This document shows positions 35,383 through 43,941 of a stretch of DNA of 64,000 nt, piece after piece. The notes below the pieces were generated by a model. The model searched no databases. It was not told the DNA's origin and saw only the letters and a program-made list of their open reading frames with translations. The stretch comes from Pseudorhizobium flavum (GTDB lineage Bacteria; Pseudomonadota; Alphaproteobacteria; Rhizobiales; Rhizobiaceae): positions 62,001 through 126,000 of the forward strand of contig NZ_LR723671.1 in NCBI RefSeq assembly GCF_902502825.2. The letters run 5' to 3'. A program made the position numbers and the translations under genes. Numbering within the stretch: position 1 is the stretch's first letter; each line of letters starts with the position of its first letter.

Positions 35383-36024
35383 ATGATTACGTCTGACATC
35401 ATGACGCGCGATGTTGCCACGATCAGTGTTGATGCTCACGTGCGTCATGCCATTTCCCGGATGCTGGAGCGAGGTGTCAGCGGTCTGCCGGTGACGGACA
35501 GTGATGGCAACCTTGTCGGGATCATTACCGAGGGCGATCTGATGTCCCGCAGGGAGATCGGAACGGCCTTGCTCGACCGGCAGGACCAACCGATGACCGA
35601 TGAGCAGGATCTCGCAAACTACATTCATTCCAACAGCTGGCGCGTCGGCGACGTCATGACAGCCAAGGTCAGGACCGTGGAACCCGGCACGCCGTTGATC
35701 AAGGTGGCGCAAGCGATGCTCACCTTCAACGTCAAACGGCTTCCCGTGATCTCGGATGGTGCGGTTGTGGGTATCGTCAGCCGCCGCGATCTCCTCAAGG
35801 CGACATCCTTTTCCGGAATCGAACAGATTGCGCGGGGAGATGAAGGCATCAGGGTTGCAGCGTCGGCGCGCATCCGCAACGACCTCGGCTTCGGCCCTGA
35901 GCTACTTCAGGTCGATGTCAGTGAGGGAACGGTGACGGTTGTGAGAGCGGACTTGACGGAGCTTCAACTGCGCGCTGTGCAATGCGTCGTGGAGGGAATT
36001 CCGGGTGCGAGTTTTTCCCAGTAA
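35383..36024 (+). CDS. CBS-pair protein with BON-like C-terminal domain
   Basis: 213 residues from ATG 35383, with a perfect AAAGGAGGTGAG ribosome site. Two CBS motifs: residues about 1-60 (DIMTRDVATISVDAHVRHA ... SDGNLVGIITEGDLM) and about 90-150 (VGDVMTAKVRTVEPGTPL ... GAVVGIVSRRDLLKA). A BON-like C-terminus follows (ASARIRNDLGFGPELLQV and VTVVRADL). Such proteins sense adenine nucleotides and often modulate membrane proteins or enzymes. It follows adhA by 33 bp and is probably co-transcribed. Confidence 0.9.
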   Translation: MITSDIMTRDVATISVDAHVRHAISRMLERGVSGLPVTDSDGNLVGIITEGDLMSRREIGTALLDRQDQPMTDEQDLANYIHSNSWRVGDVMTAKVRTVEPGTPLIKVAQAMLTFNVKRLPVISDGAVVGIVSRRDLLKATSFSGIEQIARGDEGIRVAASARIRNDLGFGPELLQVDVSEGTVTVVRADLTELQLRAVQCVVEGIPGASFSQ

Positions 36025-36393
36025 GCGGCCTGAGGTGCCGAGGTCGTTGTTTACCCACACCTGGAAACCGGCGCGCGGTAATCCGCACCGACTAAGAAAT
36101 ATCTCAAGAAAACGAGGCGTGCCCGAACACACCCGCAGGGTCTGTTCTACTGGATTGGCCGGCGAAAGCTTTCACTAAACGCACCAGGGGCTCCCAGCAG
36201 AAAGGCAAGATCGCACCAAATCGATGTTGATGGTCATCAGCTGTTGACTCCCTGCGATCAATCAGCCTAATAATTGGCCAATTGTCTCATCGCCAGCCGT
36301 CAAAGCGCGATGATGCCTCTCGTTGCATGACGATACTTGCAGCGGAGCGCGCGAAATTCATTGCAGATTTCGGTATTTCCCTGGAGGGGGTAA
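36025..36393. promoter_or_regulatory. Upstream region of the arginine deiminase operon
   Basis: Non-coding. It contains shared motif site 3 (36234-36247), the palindrome AATTGGCCAATT at 36272-36283 and the GGAGGGGG ribosome site of the antiporter gene. The sequence TTGAC...GATCAA near 36244 resembles an FNR/FixK box but its arms are too far apart, so I do not call one. Confidence 0.5.
36234..36247. promoter_or_regulatory. Shared palindromic motif, site 3 (arc operon promoter)
   Basis: TCATCAGCTGTTGA; the reverse complement is TCAACAGCTGATGA, identical to site 1, and the identity extends to AGTCAACAGCTGATGA. It lies 146 bp upstream of the antiporter start. Confidence 0.6.
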
Positions 36394-37824
36394 ATGAGCA
36401 TTGATACAGACGCATCCAAGGAAGGCAGCTTCCGGTTTCCGACAGCCTTCACCATCCTGTTCGGCCTGATCATTCTGGTCGCGGCGCTGACATGGATCGT
36501 TCCAGCCGGTCAGTATACGCGCGTCCAGAACGCTGCCTTGAACAAAGAGGTTCCCGTTGCGGGAACATATGCTATCACAGATTCGGCGCCCCAGGGAATC
36601 GTTGAGGTCTTCATGGCGCCGATCCGCGGGTTCTACGATCCCGCGGCCGGCACGGCAAACGCCATCGACGTCGCTCTGTTCGTCTTGGTGATCGGCGGGT
36701 TCATCGGGGTCGTGACCGCCACCGGCGCGATCAATGCGGGCATCGAGCGGGCCATGAGAGGTCTGAAGGGCCGTGAGAAATGGATGATCCCATTCCTGAT
36801 GGCATTGTTCGCCTTCGGCGGCACCACCTACGGCATGGCCGAGGAAACGCTCGCCTTCTATATGCTTCTGATCCCGATCATGATCGCGGCGCGCTATGAC
36901 GCAGTAACTGCCGTTGCCATCATCCTGCTGGGTGCGGGCGTCGGCGTTCTCGGCTCGACCGTCAATGCGTTCGCCACTGTCATCGCTTCGGATGCTGCCG
37001 GCGTGCCGTTCACCCAAGGGCTCGTGCTGCGTATCGTCATCCTTGGCCTCAGCTGGCTCGCCTGCGTTGCTTATGTGATGCGCTATGCGGAAAGGGTTCG
37101 GCTCGATCCCACCAGATCGCTGGTCTACGACATGAAGGCTGACAACGAGAGACATTTCCTCAGCACGCATCATGATGGAGCCGAGTTCACCACGACCCAC
37201 AAGCTGGTGCTTGCCCTCTTCGCTCTCACCTTTGTCGTGATGGTGTGGGGAGTGCTCAAGGGCGGCTGGTGGATGGGCGAAATGAGTGGCCTGTTCCTCG
37301 CGTCCGCCATTGTGGTCGGCCTCATAGCCCGAACGGGTGAGAAGAATTTCACGGATGCTTTCGTCAATGGAGCTCGTGACCTTCTCGGTGTCGCCCTGAT
37401 CATCGGCCTGGCGCGCGGCATCGTCGTCATCATGGATGCCGGCAAGATCACCGATACGATCCTGCACTGGGCAGAAGGGGCGGTCGCGGGCCTGGGCAAG
37501 GTCGCCTTCATCAACGTGATGTACTGGCTTCAGGTGCTGATGTCGTTCTTCGTGCCGTCGTCATCCGGTCTTGCGGTTCTGTCCATGCCGATCATGGCGC
37601 CGGTCGCAGATTTTGCCGGTGTCGGCCGTGACCACGTCGTGACCGCCTATCAGTCGGCAAACGGCGTGGTGAATCTCATCAACCCCACCTTCGCGGTCGT
37701 CATGGGAGCGCTCGCCATCGGCCGCGTGCCCTACGAGCGGTGGTTGCGCTTCATGTGGCCCCTGCTGGTGATCCTCACCGTCATCATCATGGCGAGCCTC
37801 AGCGTCGCCACCGTCATTGCATAA
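36394..37824 (+). CDS. arcD: YfcC-family basic amino-acid antiporter (ArcD role)
   Basis: 476 residues with about 11-12 helices. YfcC/DcuC-type features: the N-terminal FRFPTAFTILFGLIILVAAL and VPAGQYTRV, LFAFGGTTYGMAEETLAFY, GVLGSTVNAFATVIASDAAG and the C-terminal FVPSSSGLAVLSMPIMAPV. Its position as first gene of an arginine deiminase operon makes arginine/ornithine exchange the likely role. The symbol arcD is by role, since the protein is not of the classical ArcD (APC) family. 12 bp separate it from arcA. Confidence 0.88.
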   Translation: MSIDTDASKEGSFRFPTAFTILFGLIILVAALTWIVPAGQYTRVQNAALNKEVPVAGTYAITDSAPQGIVEVFMAPIRGFYDPAAGTANAIDVALFVLVIGGFIGVVTATGAINAGIERAMRGLKGREKWMIPFLMALFAFGGTTYGMAEETLAFYMLLIPIMIAARYDAVTAVAIILLGAGVGVLGSTVNAFATVIASDAAGVPFTQGLVLRIVILGLSWLACVAYVMRYAERVRLDPTRSLVYDMKADNERHFLSTHHDGAEFTTTHKLVLALFALTFVVMVWGVLKGGWWMGEMSGLFLASAIVVGLIARTGEKNFTDAFVNGARDLLGVALIIGLARGIVVIMDAGKITDTILHWAEGAVAGLGKVAFINVMYWLQVLMSFFVPSSSGLAVLSMPIMAPVADFAGVGRDHVVTAYQSANGVVNLINPTFAVVMGALAIGRVPYERWLRFMWPLLVILTVIIMASLSVATVIA

Positions 37825-37836
37825 AGGAGATTTCCA

Positions 37837-39063
37837 ATGACCCTCACCTATGGCGTTCACTCGGAGGTCGGAAAGCTTCGACGTGTTCTGGTCCACCGGC
37901 CTGGCGCAGCACTGGCCCGCCTGACCCCTTCCAATTGCCATGAATTGCTTTTTGACGACGTCATCTGGGTCAAGCAGGCCCGGGTCGAGCACCTGACCTT
38001 TGTCGACGCCATGCGTCATCGCGGTGTCGAAGTGGTGTTCCTTCGGGAGATGCTGGCGGAGACGCTGCAGATCCCGGAGGCGCGCCGATGGCTCCTTGAA
38101 CGACGCGTCACGGACGACACCGTAGGCGTTGGTTTCGCCGACGATCTGAGGGCGCATCTGATGGCGATCGAGGCTGACGCTCTTTCCCTGATCCTGATGG
38201 GCGGCCTGAGTAAGGCGGAGTTGCCGATCAAGAGCGGCGGCCTGCTCTCGGAGACCTTGCGTCCGGAGGACTTCATCCTGCCGCCGCTGCCCAATCACCT
38301 GTTCACGCGCGACACGACCTGCTGGATTTATGGTGGCGTCACGCTCAATCCGATGCGCTGGAACGCGCGCAAGCTCGAAACCGTCAACATCGCTGCCATC
38401 TACCGCTACCATCCGGATTTCTGCGATGCCGGCTTCCCGGTATGGTGGGGGGATCCCGACAAGGACCACGGCCTCGCCACGCTGGAAGGCGGCGACGTCA
38501 TGCCAGTCGGCAAGGGAACCGTTCTCGTCGGCATGGGCGAGCGCACCACACCGCAGGCGGTCGGTCAGCTTGCGCGCTCCCTGTTCGCGCAGGGTGGGGC
38601 GGAAAGAGTGATCGCCTGCAAACTGCCGATCGAGCGAGCGTCCATGCACCTCGATACTGTTTTCAGCTTCTGCGACCGGGATCTCGTGACGCTCTTTGCA
38701 GACGTGGCGCACAAGATTGAGCCCTACTCCATTCGCCCGGGAGAGAGCGAAGGCAAGATCGATGTGCGCAAGGAGGAGCGACCACTCGTCGAGGTCGCCG
38801 CCGAGGTGCTGGGACTGAAACAGTTGCGCGTGGTCGAGACGGGTGGCGACGCTTATGTGGCCGAGCGCGAGCAATGGGATGACGGCAACAACGTCGTAGC
38901 ACTCGAACCCGGCGTCGTCGTCGCCTACGACCGCAACACCTATACCAACACGCAACTACGCAAGGCGGGCGTCGAAGTGATCACCGTACCGGGTGCCGAG
39001 CTCGGCCGGGGGCGTGGCGGCGGTCATTGCATGACTTGCCCGCTCGTCCGCGATCCAGTTTGA
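37837..39063 (+). CDS. arcA: Arginine deiminase
   Basis: 408 residues. Hydrolyses arginine to citrulline and ammonia, the first step of the deiminase pathway. Catalytic landmarks: [34 protein letters not shown] and the C-terminal nucleophile Cys in [13 protein letters not shown]. Full length. The ammonia produced raises cytoplasmic pH and the citrulline feeds ArcB, 12 bp downstream. An AAAGGAGATTT ribosome site precedes the ATG. Confidence 0.97.
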   Translation: MTLTYGVHSEVGKLRRVLVHRPGAALARLTPSNCHELLFDDVIWVKQARVEHLTFVDAMRHRGVEVVFLREMLAETLQIPEARRWLLERRVTDDTVGVGFADDLRAHLMAIEADALSLILMGGLSKAELPIKSGGLLSETLRPEDFILPPLPNHLFTRDTTCWIYGGVTLNPMRWNARKLETVNIAAIYRYHPDFCDAGFPVWWGDPDKDHGLATLEGGDVMPVGKGTVLVGMGERTTPQAVGQLARSLFAQGGAERVIACKLPIERASMHLDTVFSFCDRDLVTLFADVAHKIEPYSIRPGESEGKIDVRKEERPLVEVAAEVLGLKQLRVVETGGDAYVAEREQWDDGNNVVALEPGVVVAYDRNTYTNTQLRKAGVEVITVPGAELGRGRGGGHCMTCPLVRDPV

Positions 39064-39075
39064 AGGAGGTTTGTC

Positions 39076-40077
39076 ATGCCCGTTAACCTGAAAGGTCGCA
39101 GCGTCCTGAAACTGCTCGACTTCACGCCCGATGAAATCCGGTTCCTGCTCAAGCTGTCAGCCTCGCTCAAGCAGGCGAAATATGGCGGTTACGAGGAGCA
39201 GCGCCTAAAAGGCAAGAACATCGCGTTGATCTTCGAGAAGGATTCGACGCGTACCCGAACAGGCTTCGAGGTGGCCGCTTATGACCAGGGCGCCCATGTC
39301 ACCTATCTTGGCCCGACCGGCACTCAGATCGGCAAGAAGGAATCGATGAAGGACACTGCACGGGTCCTCGGCCGCATGTATGACGGCATCGAGTATCGCG
39401 GCTTCGGGCAGGAACAGGCCGAAACGCTGGCGGCCTATGCCGGCGTACCGGTTTATAATGGACTGACCGACGAGTTTCACCCAACGCAGATTCTCGCTGA
39501 TTTCCTGACCATGCGGGAATATACACGCAAACACCTGTCGCAGATCAGTTTTGCCTTCCTTGGTGATGCAGGAAACAACATGGGCAACTCGCTGCTGGCG
39601 GGTGCGGCGCAGATCGGCATGGATGTGCGCCTTGGCGCGCCAAAGGCCTGCTGGCCCGAGGACGATCTGGTGCTGTCGTGCCGGGAGATCGCAGCCAGGA
39701 CAGGTGCGAAGATCACCCTCACCGAAGACCCTGCCGAAGCCGTCAACGGCTGCGATTTCGTCTATACCGATGTCTGGGTGTCCATGGGCGAACCGGATTC
39801 GGTCTGGAAAGAGCGCATCGAACTGCTCACGCCCTATCGCGTCACCGCCGAGATCATGGCGACGACTGGCAATCCGCATGCGAAGTTCATGCACTGCCTG
39901 CCCGCCTTCCACAATCGCGAGACCGAGATCGGCGAGAAGATCTTCCGGCAATATGGCATCGACAGCATGGAAGTGACCGAAGAGGTCTTTGAATCGGAAG
40001 CCTCCATCGTCTTCGACCAGGCCGAAAACCGGATGCACACGATCAAGGCCTTGCTTGTCGCCACGCTGGGGTCCTGA
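39076..40077 (+). CDS. arcB: Ornithine carbamoyltransferase, catabolic
   Basis: 333 residues. Phosphorolyses citrulline to ornithine and carbamoyl phosphate. The carbamoyl-phosphate loop STRTRTGFE begins at residue 57, HPTQILADF follows near 135, and [12 protein letters not shown] starts at His273; the C-terminus [16 protein letters not shown] is typical. Its place between arcA and arcC indicates the catabolic form. Strong GAAGGAGGTT ribosome site. Confidence 0.96.
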   Translation: MPVNLKGRSVLKLLDFTPDEIRFLLKLSASLKQAKYGGYEEQRLKGKNIALIFEKDSTRTRTGFEVAAYDQGAHVTYLGPTGTQIGKKESMKDTARVLGRMYDGIEYRGFGQEQAETLAAYAGVPVYNGLTDEFHPTQILADFLTMREYTRKHLSQISFAFLGDAGNNMGNSLLAGAAQIGMDVRLGAPKACWPEDDLVLSCREIAARTGAKITLTEDPAEAVNGCDFVYTDVWVSMGEPDSVWKERIELLTPYRVTAEIMATTGNPHAKFMHCLPAFHNRETEIGEKIFRQYGIDSMEVTEEVFESEASIVFDQAENRMHTIKALLVATLGS

Positions 40078-40078
40078 C

Positions 40079-40984
40079 ATGAGGATAGTGGTAGCACTGG
40101 GAGGCAACGCGCTGCTCAAGCGCGGCGAGCCGATGACCGCCGACGTCCAACGCGCAAATGTTCACAAGGCGGCGATCGCGCTCGCGGATCTGGCGCGAGA
40201 TCACGATATTATCGTCGCGCACGGAAACGGGCCACAGGTCGGACTTCTGGCGCTCCAGGCGGCGGCATTTGCGGATGTCGATCCTTATCCTCTCGATATT
40301 CTCGGGGCGGAAAGCGTCGGCATGATAGGCTATCTCGTCGAGCAGGAGTTGACCAATGCCATGCCTGCGGGATCGAGGATCGCGACACTGCTGACCCAGA
40401 TCGAGGTGAACCGGGACGATCCAGCCTTCGCAGGGCCGGAAAAACCGATAGGGCCGGTCTATAATCAGGAAGAGGCGGCCAAGGCGAAGAAGGCGCATGG
40501 CTGGCCGATGGTGGAGGAAGCGCAAGGACGATGGCGGCGGGTCGTGCCCTCCCCGCTACCCGCGCGCATCACTCAGATCGAGACGATCCGGCTGCTCGTG
40601 GACGCCGGCGTCACGGTCATCTGCGCCGGCGGCGGCGGCATCCCCGTGGCGCGTGACGAGAATGGCATGCTTCATGGCCTTGAGGCCGTCATAGACAAGG
40701 ACAGAGCGGCCGGGTTGCTCGCCAATGCGCTCGGCGCTGACGCTTTCCTGATGCTCACCGACGTTGATGCCGTCTACCAGGGCTGGGGCACAGCGGTGTC
40801 GCGACCGATCAGGAAAGCTGCGCCCGCCGAATTGGACAGAGGTGTTTTTGCTGCCGGATCCATGCGGCCAAAAGTGGAGGCGGCGTGCGCCTTTGCAAAC
40901 ACGGGCGGGCTCGCGGGTATTGGCCGGCTTGAAGATGCGCGTGGGATTCTCGAGGGGCGCCAGGGCACATTGGTCAAGCTGTAG
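40079..40984 (+). CDS. arcC: Carbamate kinase
   Basis: 301 residues from ATG 40079, one base after the arcB stop. Transfers phosphate from carbamoyl phosphate to ADP, giving ATP, CO2 and ammonia. Motifs: VVALGGNALLKRGEP, VAHGNGPQVG, IGPVYNQEEA, RRVVPSPLPARI, VICAGGGGIPVARD, DKDRAAGLLA and LTDVDAVYQGWGT. It completes the pathway. With AckA it is the second ATP-generating kinase of this island. Confidence 0.97.
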   Translation: MRIVVALGGNALLKRGEPMTADVQRANVHKAAIALADLARDHDIIVAHGNGPQVGLLALQAAAFADVDPYPLDILGAESVGMIGYLVEQELTNAMPAGSRIATLLTQIEVNRDDPAFAGPEKPIGPVYNQEEAAKAKKAHGWPMVEEAQGRWRRVVPSPLPARITQIETIRLLVDAGVTVICAGGGGIPVARDENGMLHGLEAVIDKDRAAGLLANALGADAFLMLTDVDAVYQGWGTAVSRPIRKAAPAELDRGVFAAGSMRPKVEAACAFANTGGLAGIGRLEDARGILEGRQGTLVKL

Positions 40985-41106
40985 ACGAGGGGTTTTTCAG
41001 ACAAGCGCCCAACCAATTTTCAGGGGAGGTTTTGGCAGGTTCTCCGTCGCTCATAAAAAGGTGTTTGAACTCAGGTGCTGACGCATAGGTCGCGAGGAGA
41101 AGTAAG

Positions 41107-41466
41107 GTGTCGAACACTGGACAAACGGTAATCGGATTGGACCAGGCGGTTGCGCTGGTGGTGCCGCGGGAAATGCGGGACGCTTTGTTCATTGCCGCCG
41201 CTCATGCCTGGAACACCGGCGAAGTCACGTTCGATCATGAGCTCGCCAAGGCTGTCGATGCCGTGGCGGACGTTCTTGCCCTCTCGCGCGACGAAGTTGT
41301 CGAACTGATGATAGAGGAATGGCTGCACGCCTCGGAGGGTTTCGTTTTGATCGAGGACAGGCCGAGCAAGACTTTCCGGCCTTCGCGCATTCGTGCTGGT
41401 GCGCAGGCTCCCATTCCTGCACACCAGCCGATTGATGGTGAAGGGCGAGCTGTTCGCGGACTGTAG
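41107..41466 (+). CDS. Hypothetical protein
   Basis: 119 residues from GTG 41107 with a GAGGAGAAGTAAG ribosome site. The body is helical and acidic (MRDALFIAAAHAWNTGEV, AVDAVADVLALSRDEVVELM) and the C-terminus basic and Pro-rich. No membrane helix, signal or known motif. It sits between arcC and a broken usp gene, 12 bp before the latter, so it is probably part of the same transcript. Family unknown to me. Confidence 0.6.
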   Translation: MSNTGQTVIGLDQAVALVVPREMRDALFIAAAHAWNTGEVTFDHELAKAVDAVADVLALSRDEVVELMIEEWLHASEGFVLIEDRPSKTFRPSRIRAGAQAPIPAHQPIDGEGRAVRGL

Positions 41467-41478
41467 CTGAGGAAGATT

Positions 41479-42171
41479 ATGAAGCACCGCCATCCGAAGC
41501 ATATCATTTTCGCAACGGATTTCTCGGCCCAATGTGATCGGGCACAGGTTCGCGCCATTCAGTTGGCTCTTCAGTGACAGGCCCGGCTGACTGTGATCCA
41601 TGTCATCGAAAGCGACGATGGGGCTCTCGAACAGCCGGAAACGCAGTCCCTTCCCCGCGCCGTTGCGCACAGCTCCACCCTCCTGCGTGAGGAGCTTTCG
41701 GCTATTGAGGGGCTCAACAGTGCGGTCGTCGTGAGACGAGGTCGTCCCATTGTCGAGATTAACGAAATAGCTTTATGGGACAAGACTGATCTGATTGTCA
41801 CGGGTATATCGCGAAACGAAGTTGACGGTCGGTCGTTGCTGGGGAGCACGACGACGTCACTTCTACGGGAGAGCGGACTGCCTGTGCTTGTGGTGAAAAA
41901 GAAGCCAGGCGACACACGCGACCGAATTGTCGCGGCAATCGACCTGTCGCCTGCAGCGTCGGGTGTGCTCGAAACCGCTGTCAGGTTCTTTCAACCCGAA
42001 AGCCTCGTTGTTTTCCATGCGTTCGAGCCACCATTCAAAAACTGGGTTGGCGACAAGGAAGCCTACAGCCGGCAGTTCTCGAAAGATGCCGTCAAGCAGG
42101 CCAGAATACTATCCAACCAATTTACCCAACGAGGTGGAGTTTGTGACATTCTGTTGTCGCTTTGCAGTTAA
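41479..42171 (+). pseudogene. Universal stress protein, nonsense codon and IS truncation
   Basis: From ATG 41479 (GAGGAAG site) it reads MKHRHPKHIIFATDFSAQCD to QLALQ, then TGA at 41575-41577, then continues in the same frame QARLTVIHVIESDD, so one codon (probably TGG, Trp) became a stop. The remainder has the Usp pattern LIVTGISRNEVDGRSLLGST and VPVLVVKK-like PVLVVKKK, plus the start of a second Usp domain. ISL3 copy 3 cuts the gene at 42174. The product is certainly not full length. Confidence 0.85.
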
Positions 42172-42173
42172 TC

Positions 42174-43870
42174 GGGTTCTTCCTCACTTTGTGTGGAGCC
42201 GCGGCAGCATTCGTGCCTTCAGCAATTCAGGGCCTGCCCGACCGTACATTGCTCGCTTGAGGGTCTTGAGGCGGTTGATCTGGCCTTCGGCCTGCCCGTT
42301 GCTCCAGGGCAGCTCGATGGCGTTGTTGACGGCATCGATGTCCCTGCGAAGGACACGAGCGAACCGCATGATAGGGATGAGCTCGGAGTCGATCGCATCG
42401 TCGATCCATGCATCCAGTGGTGGCGATCTCTTGCCGCGAAGGATGCCGTTGAAGCGCATCGCCAGGCGTCGCATCTCGACAAACGCCTCAGATCCCTGCT
42501 TCAGGGCGTCGACCTTCCTTGCCTGCCGGTCCGTCAGCAGGCCTCGCGGCTTGATACATAGCGCCGCGGCAACCACCGGAGAGATTGCATGACCGGTTTC
42601 GGGATCTCGAACCGGTTCCGACTTCAACGCGGCGGGCGGTACATCATCGGCCTGTCCCCTTTCGGCCCGCCGCCAAGCTCCGAGCAACCGCTCCAAATTG
42701 GCGAAGCTGCCGGTGTAGCCGCGCTGCTTGACGTCGTGAAACAGATGCCGTCCGCGCCGGTTCCCATCCTTCCAGCATTGCGCAAGGAAGGCTTCGAAAT
42801 ACCATGGTGATGTGGGGTTCAGTGCTGCTCGTCGCCTGTCTTGTGGAGCCTCGAACTTGAGCCACTTCGTTATGCTGCGACGCTCATAGCCGGTCCGTCT
42901 GGCGATCTCGCTGTAGGACAGCCCTTGCTGGCGCAAGGCATGGAGCATGTCGAATATCTCCTGGCGAGATTGCCTATGCGCAAGACGGGCGCGCCGGCGA
43001 TGTGTCGCAGCGTCAACAATTGCGTCCTCCGAAAGAATGGCCCTGCCGGTGGCACGCCCGGAAAGGCTCATCTGTTCTTCGATGGCCGAACGAAGGTTCT
43101 GGACCAGATGAAACCGATCGGCGACCTGCCGGGCCTGCGGTGCGCCTTCACGGGTGGCCTGCGCATACAGGCCGCAGCGGTCGCGGCTGACAATCTCGAT
43201 GGAAGGATGACTCCGAAGCCACTTGGCCGCATTCTCGACGCTACGGTCATCCAGTATGTCAATAACCGAGCGGCGCTCGAGGTCGACCATGATGGTCCCA
43301 TAGCTCGTCGCGCGCCGCCAACTCCAATCATCGATACCGACCACCCGTATCTTGGAATTGCGTTGGGCAACTGCAGCATCCCGTTTCAGTTGCCGCAGGA
43401 TAGTGTCGTCGCTGACCGGTATGCCGAGCCGTTGCATCAACCGCTCGCCAGGACGGCCGCCAGTGCTATGGCCGAGCAAGCCAACAATCTCTCCGACCCT
43501 TCTTGTCCGACGCGCGTATGGATCAGCTACCATCGGAAGACGGTCGGTGAACGTTCGTCGTGCGCATTCCCCATGTGCACATCGCCAGCGGCTCAGCAGG
43601 AGCTTCACTGTCACGGGCTTGCCCTGGACTGGCAGATCCTGGAGGCTGCGGCAGGACCAGCCATGCCGACTTCGGCTTCGACATCCACAATCGGGGCATA
43701 CTCCGATCTTGGATCCAGCTGCGGAAACAACCCAACCGTGATCAACGGTGAGCGCGACACCCAGTACTTTGACCCCTGGACCGGGCGACCATTTCGATTT
43801 CGTTCGCATGCCCGCCCATAGCCAAAACCTCGCTAACGGCGAATGAACCACACAAAGTGAGGAAGAACCC
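42174..43870 (-). mobile_element. ISL3-family insertion sequence, copy 3 (inverted)
   Basis: 1697 bp, the same length as copy 2 and nearly identical to it, in opposite orientation, with ends GGGTTCTTCCTCACTTTG and the complement at 43870. The left end interrupts a usp gene; the right end lies 71 bp before the likely exonuclease start. No target duplication (AGTTAATC, CAACAAGG). With copy 2 it brackets 8769-42173. Confidence 0.93.
42184..43809 (-). CDS. ISL3-family transposase, copy 3
   Basis: 541 residues from ATG 43809 (MRTKSKWSPGPG). The domains are as in copy 2: zinc finger CPDCGCRSRSRHGW, VGIDDWSWRRA, VSRDRCGLYAQAT and WSNGQAEGQINRLKTLKR. Differences from copy 2 are few, for example Leu in GERLMQR where copy 2 has Phe. 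Intact, so this IS is probably still mobile or was recently. Confidence 0.95.
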   Translation of the reverse strand: MRTKSKWSPGPGVKVLGVALTVDHGWVVSAAGSKIGVCPDCGCRSRSRHGWSCRSLQDLPVQGKPVTVKLLLSRWRCAHGECARRTFTDRLPMVADPYARRTRRVGEIVGLLGHSTGGRPGERLMQRLGIPVSDDTILRQLKRDAAVAQRNSKIRVVGIDDWSWRRATSYGTIMVDLERRSVIDILDDRSVENAAKWLRSHPSIEIVSRDRCGLYAQATREGAPQARQVADRFHLVQNLRSAIEEQMSLSGRATGRAILSEDAIVDAATHRRRARLAHRQSRQEIFDMLHALRQQGLSYSEIARRTGYERRSITKWLKFEAPQDRRRAALNPTSPWYFEAFLAQCWKDGNRRGRHLFHDVKQRGYTGSFANLERLLGAWRRAERGQADDVPPAALKSEPVRDPETGHAISPVVAAALCIKPRGLLTDRQARKVDALKQGSEAFVEMRRLAMRFNGILRGKRSPPLDAWIDDAIDSELIPIMRFARVLRRDIDAVNNAIELPWSNGQAEGQINRLKTLKRAMYGRAGPELLKARMLPRLHTK

Positions 43871-43941
43871 CAACAAGGTTGATCTGCCGGTCATGCCGTG
43901 GTTTGAAAGTGGGCACCTGCGGCAGGATGATAACGGCAAGA

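Noticed and set aside
36244..36261. FNR/FixK-type box ahead of the arc operon
   Set aside because: TTGAC and GATCAA are present, but the spacer is four bases too long for a functional TTGAY-N4-RTCAA site.
36358..37467. Long open frame antisense to the antiporter gene
   Set aside because: It is a shadow of a high-GC membrane protein gene. The translation is His/Asp/Arg-rich with no domain and no ribosome site.
41575..41577. UGA as a recoded (selenocysteine) codon in usp
   Set aside because: No Usp protein is known to use it, no downstream SECIS-like hairpin is visible, and the gene is also truncated by an IS. A Trp to stop mutation is simpler.
7072..43870. Target-site duplications for ISL3 copies 2 and 3
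   Set aside because: I compared octamers at all four flanks, directly and as if an inversion had occurred, and none match.
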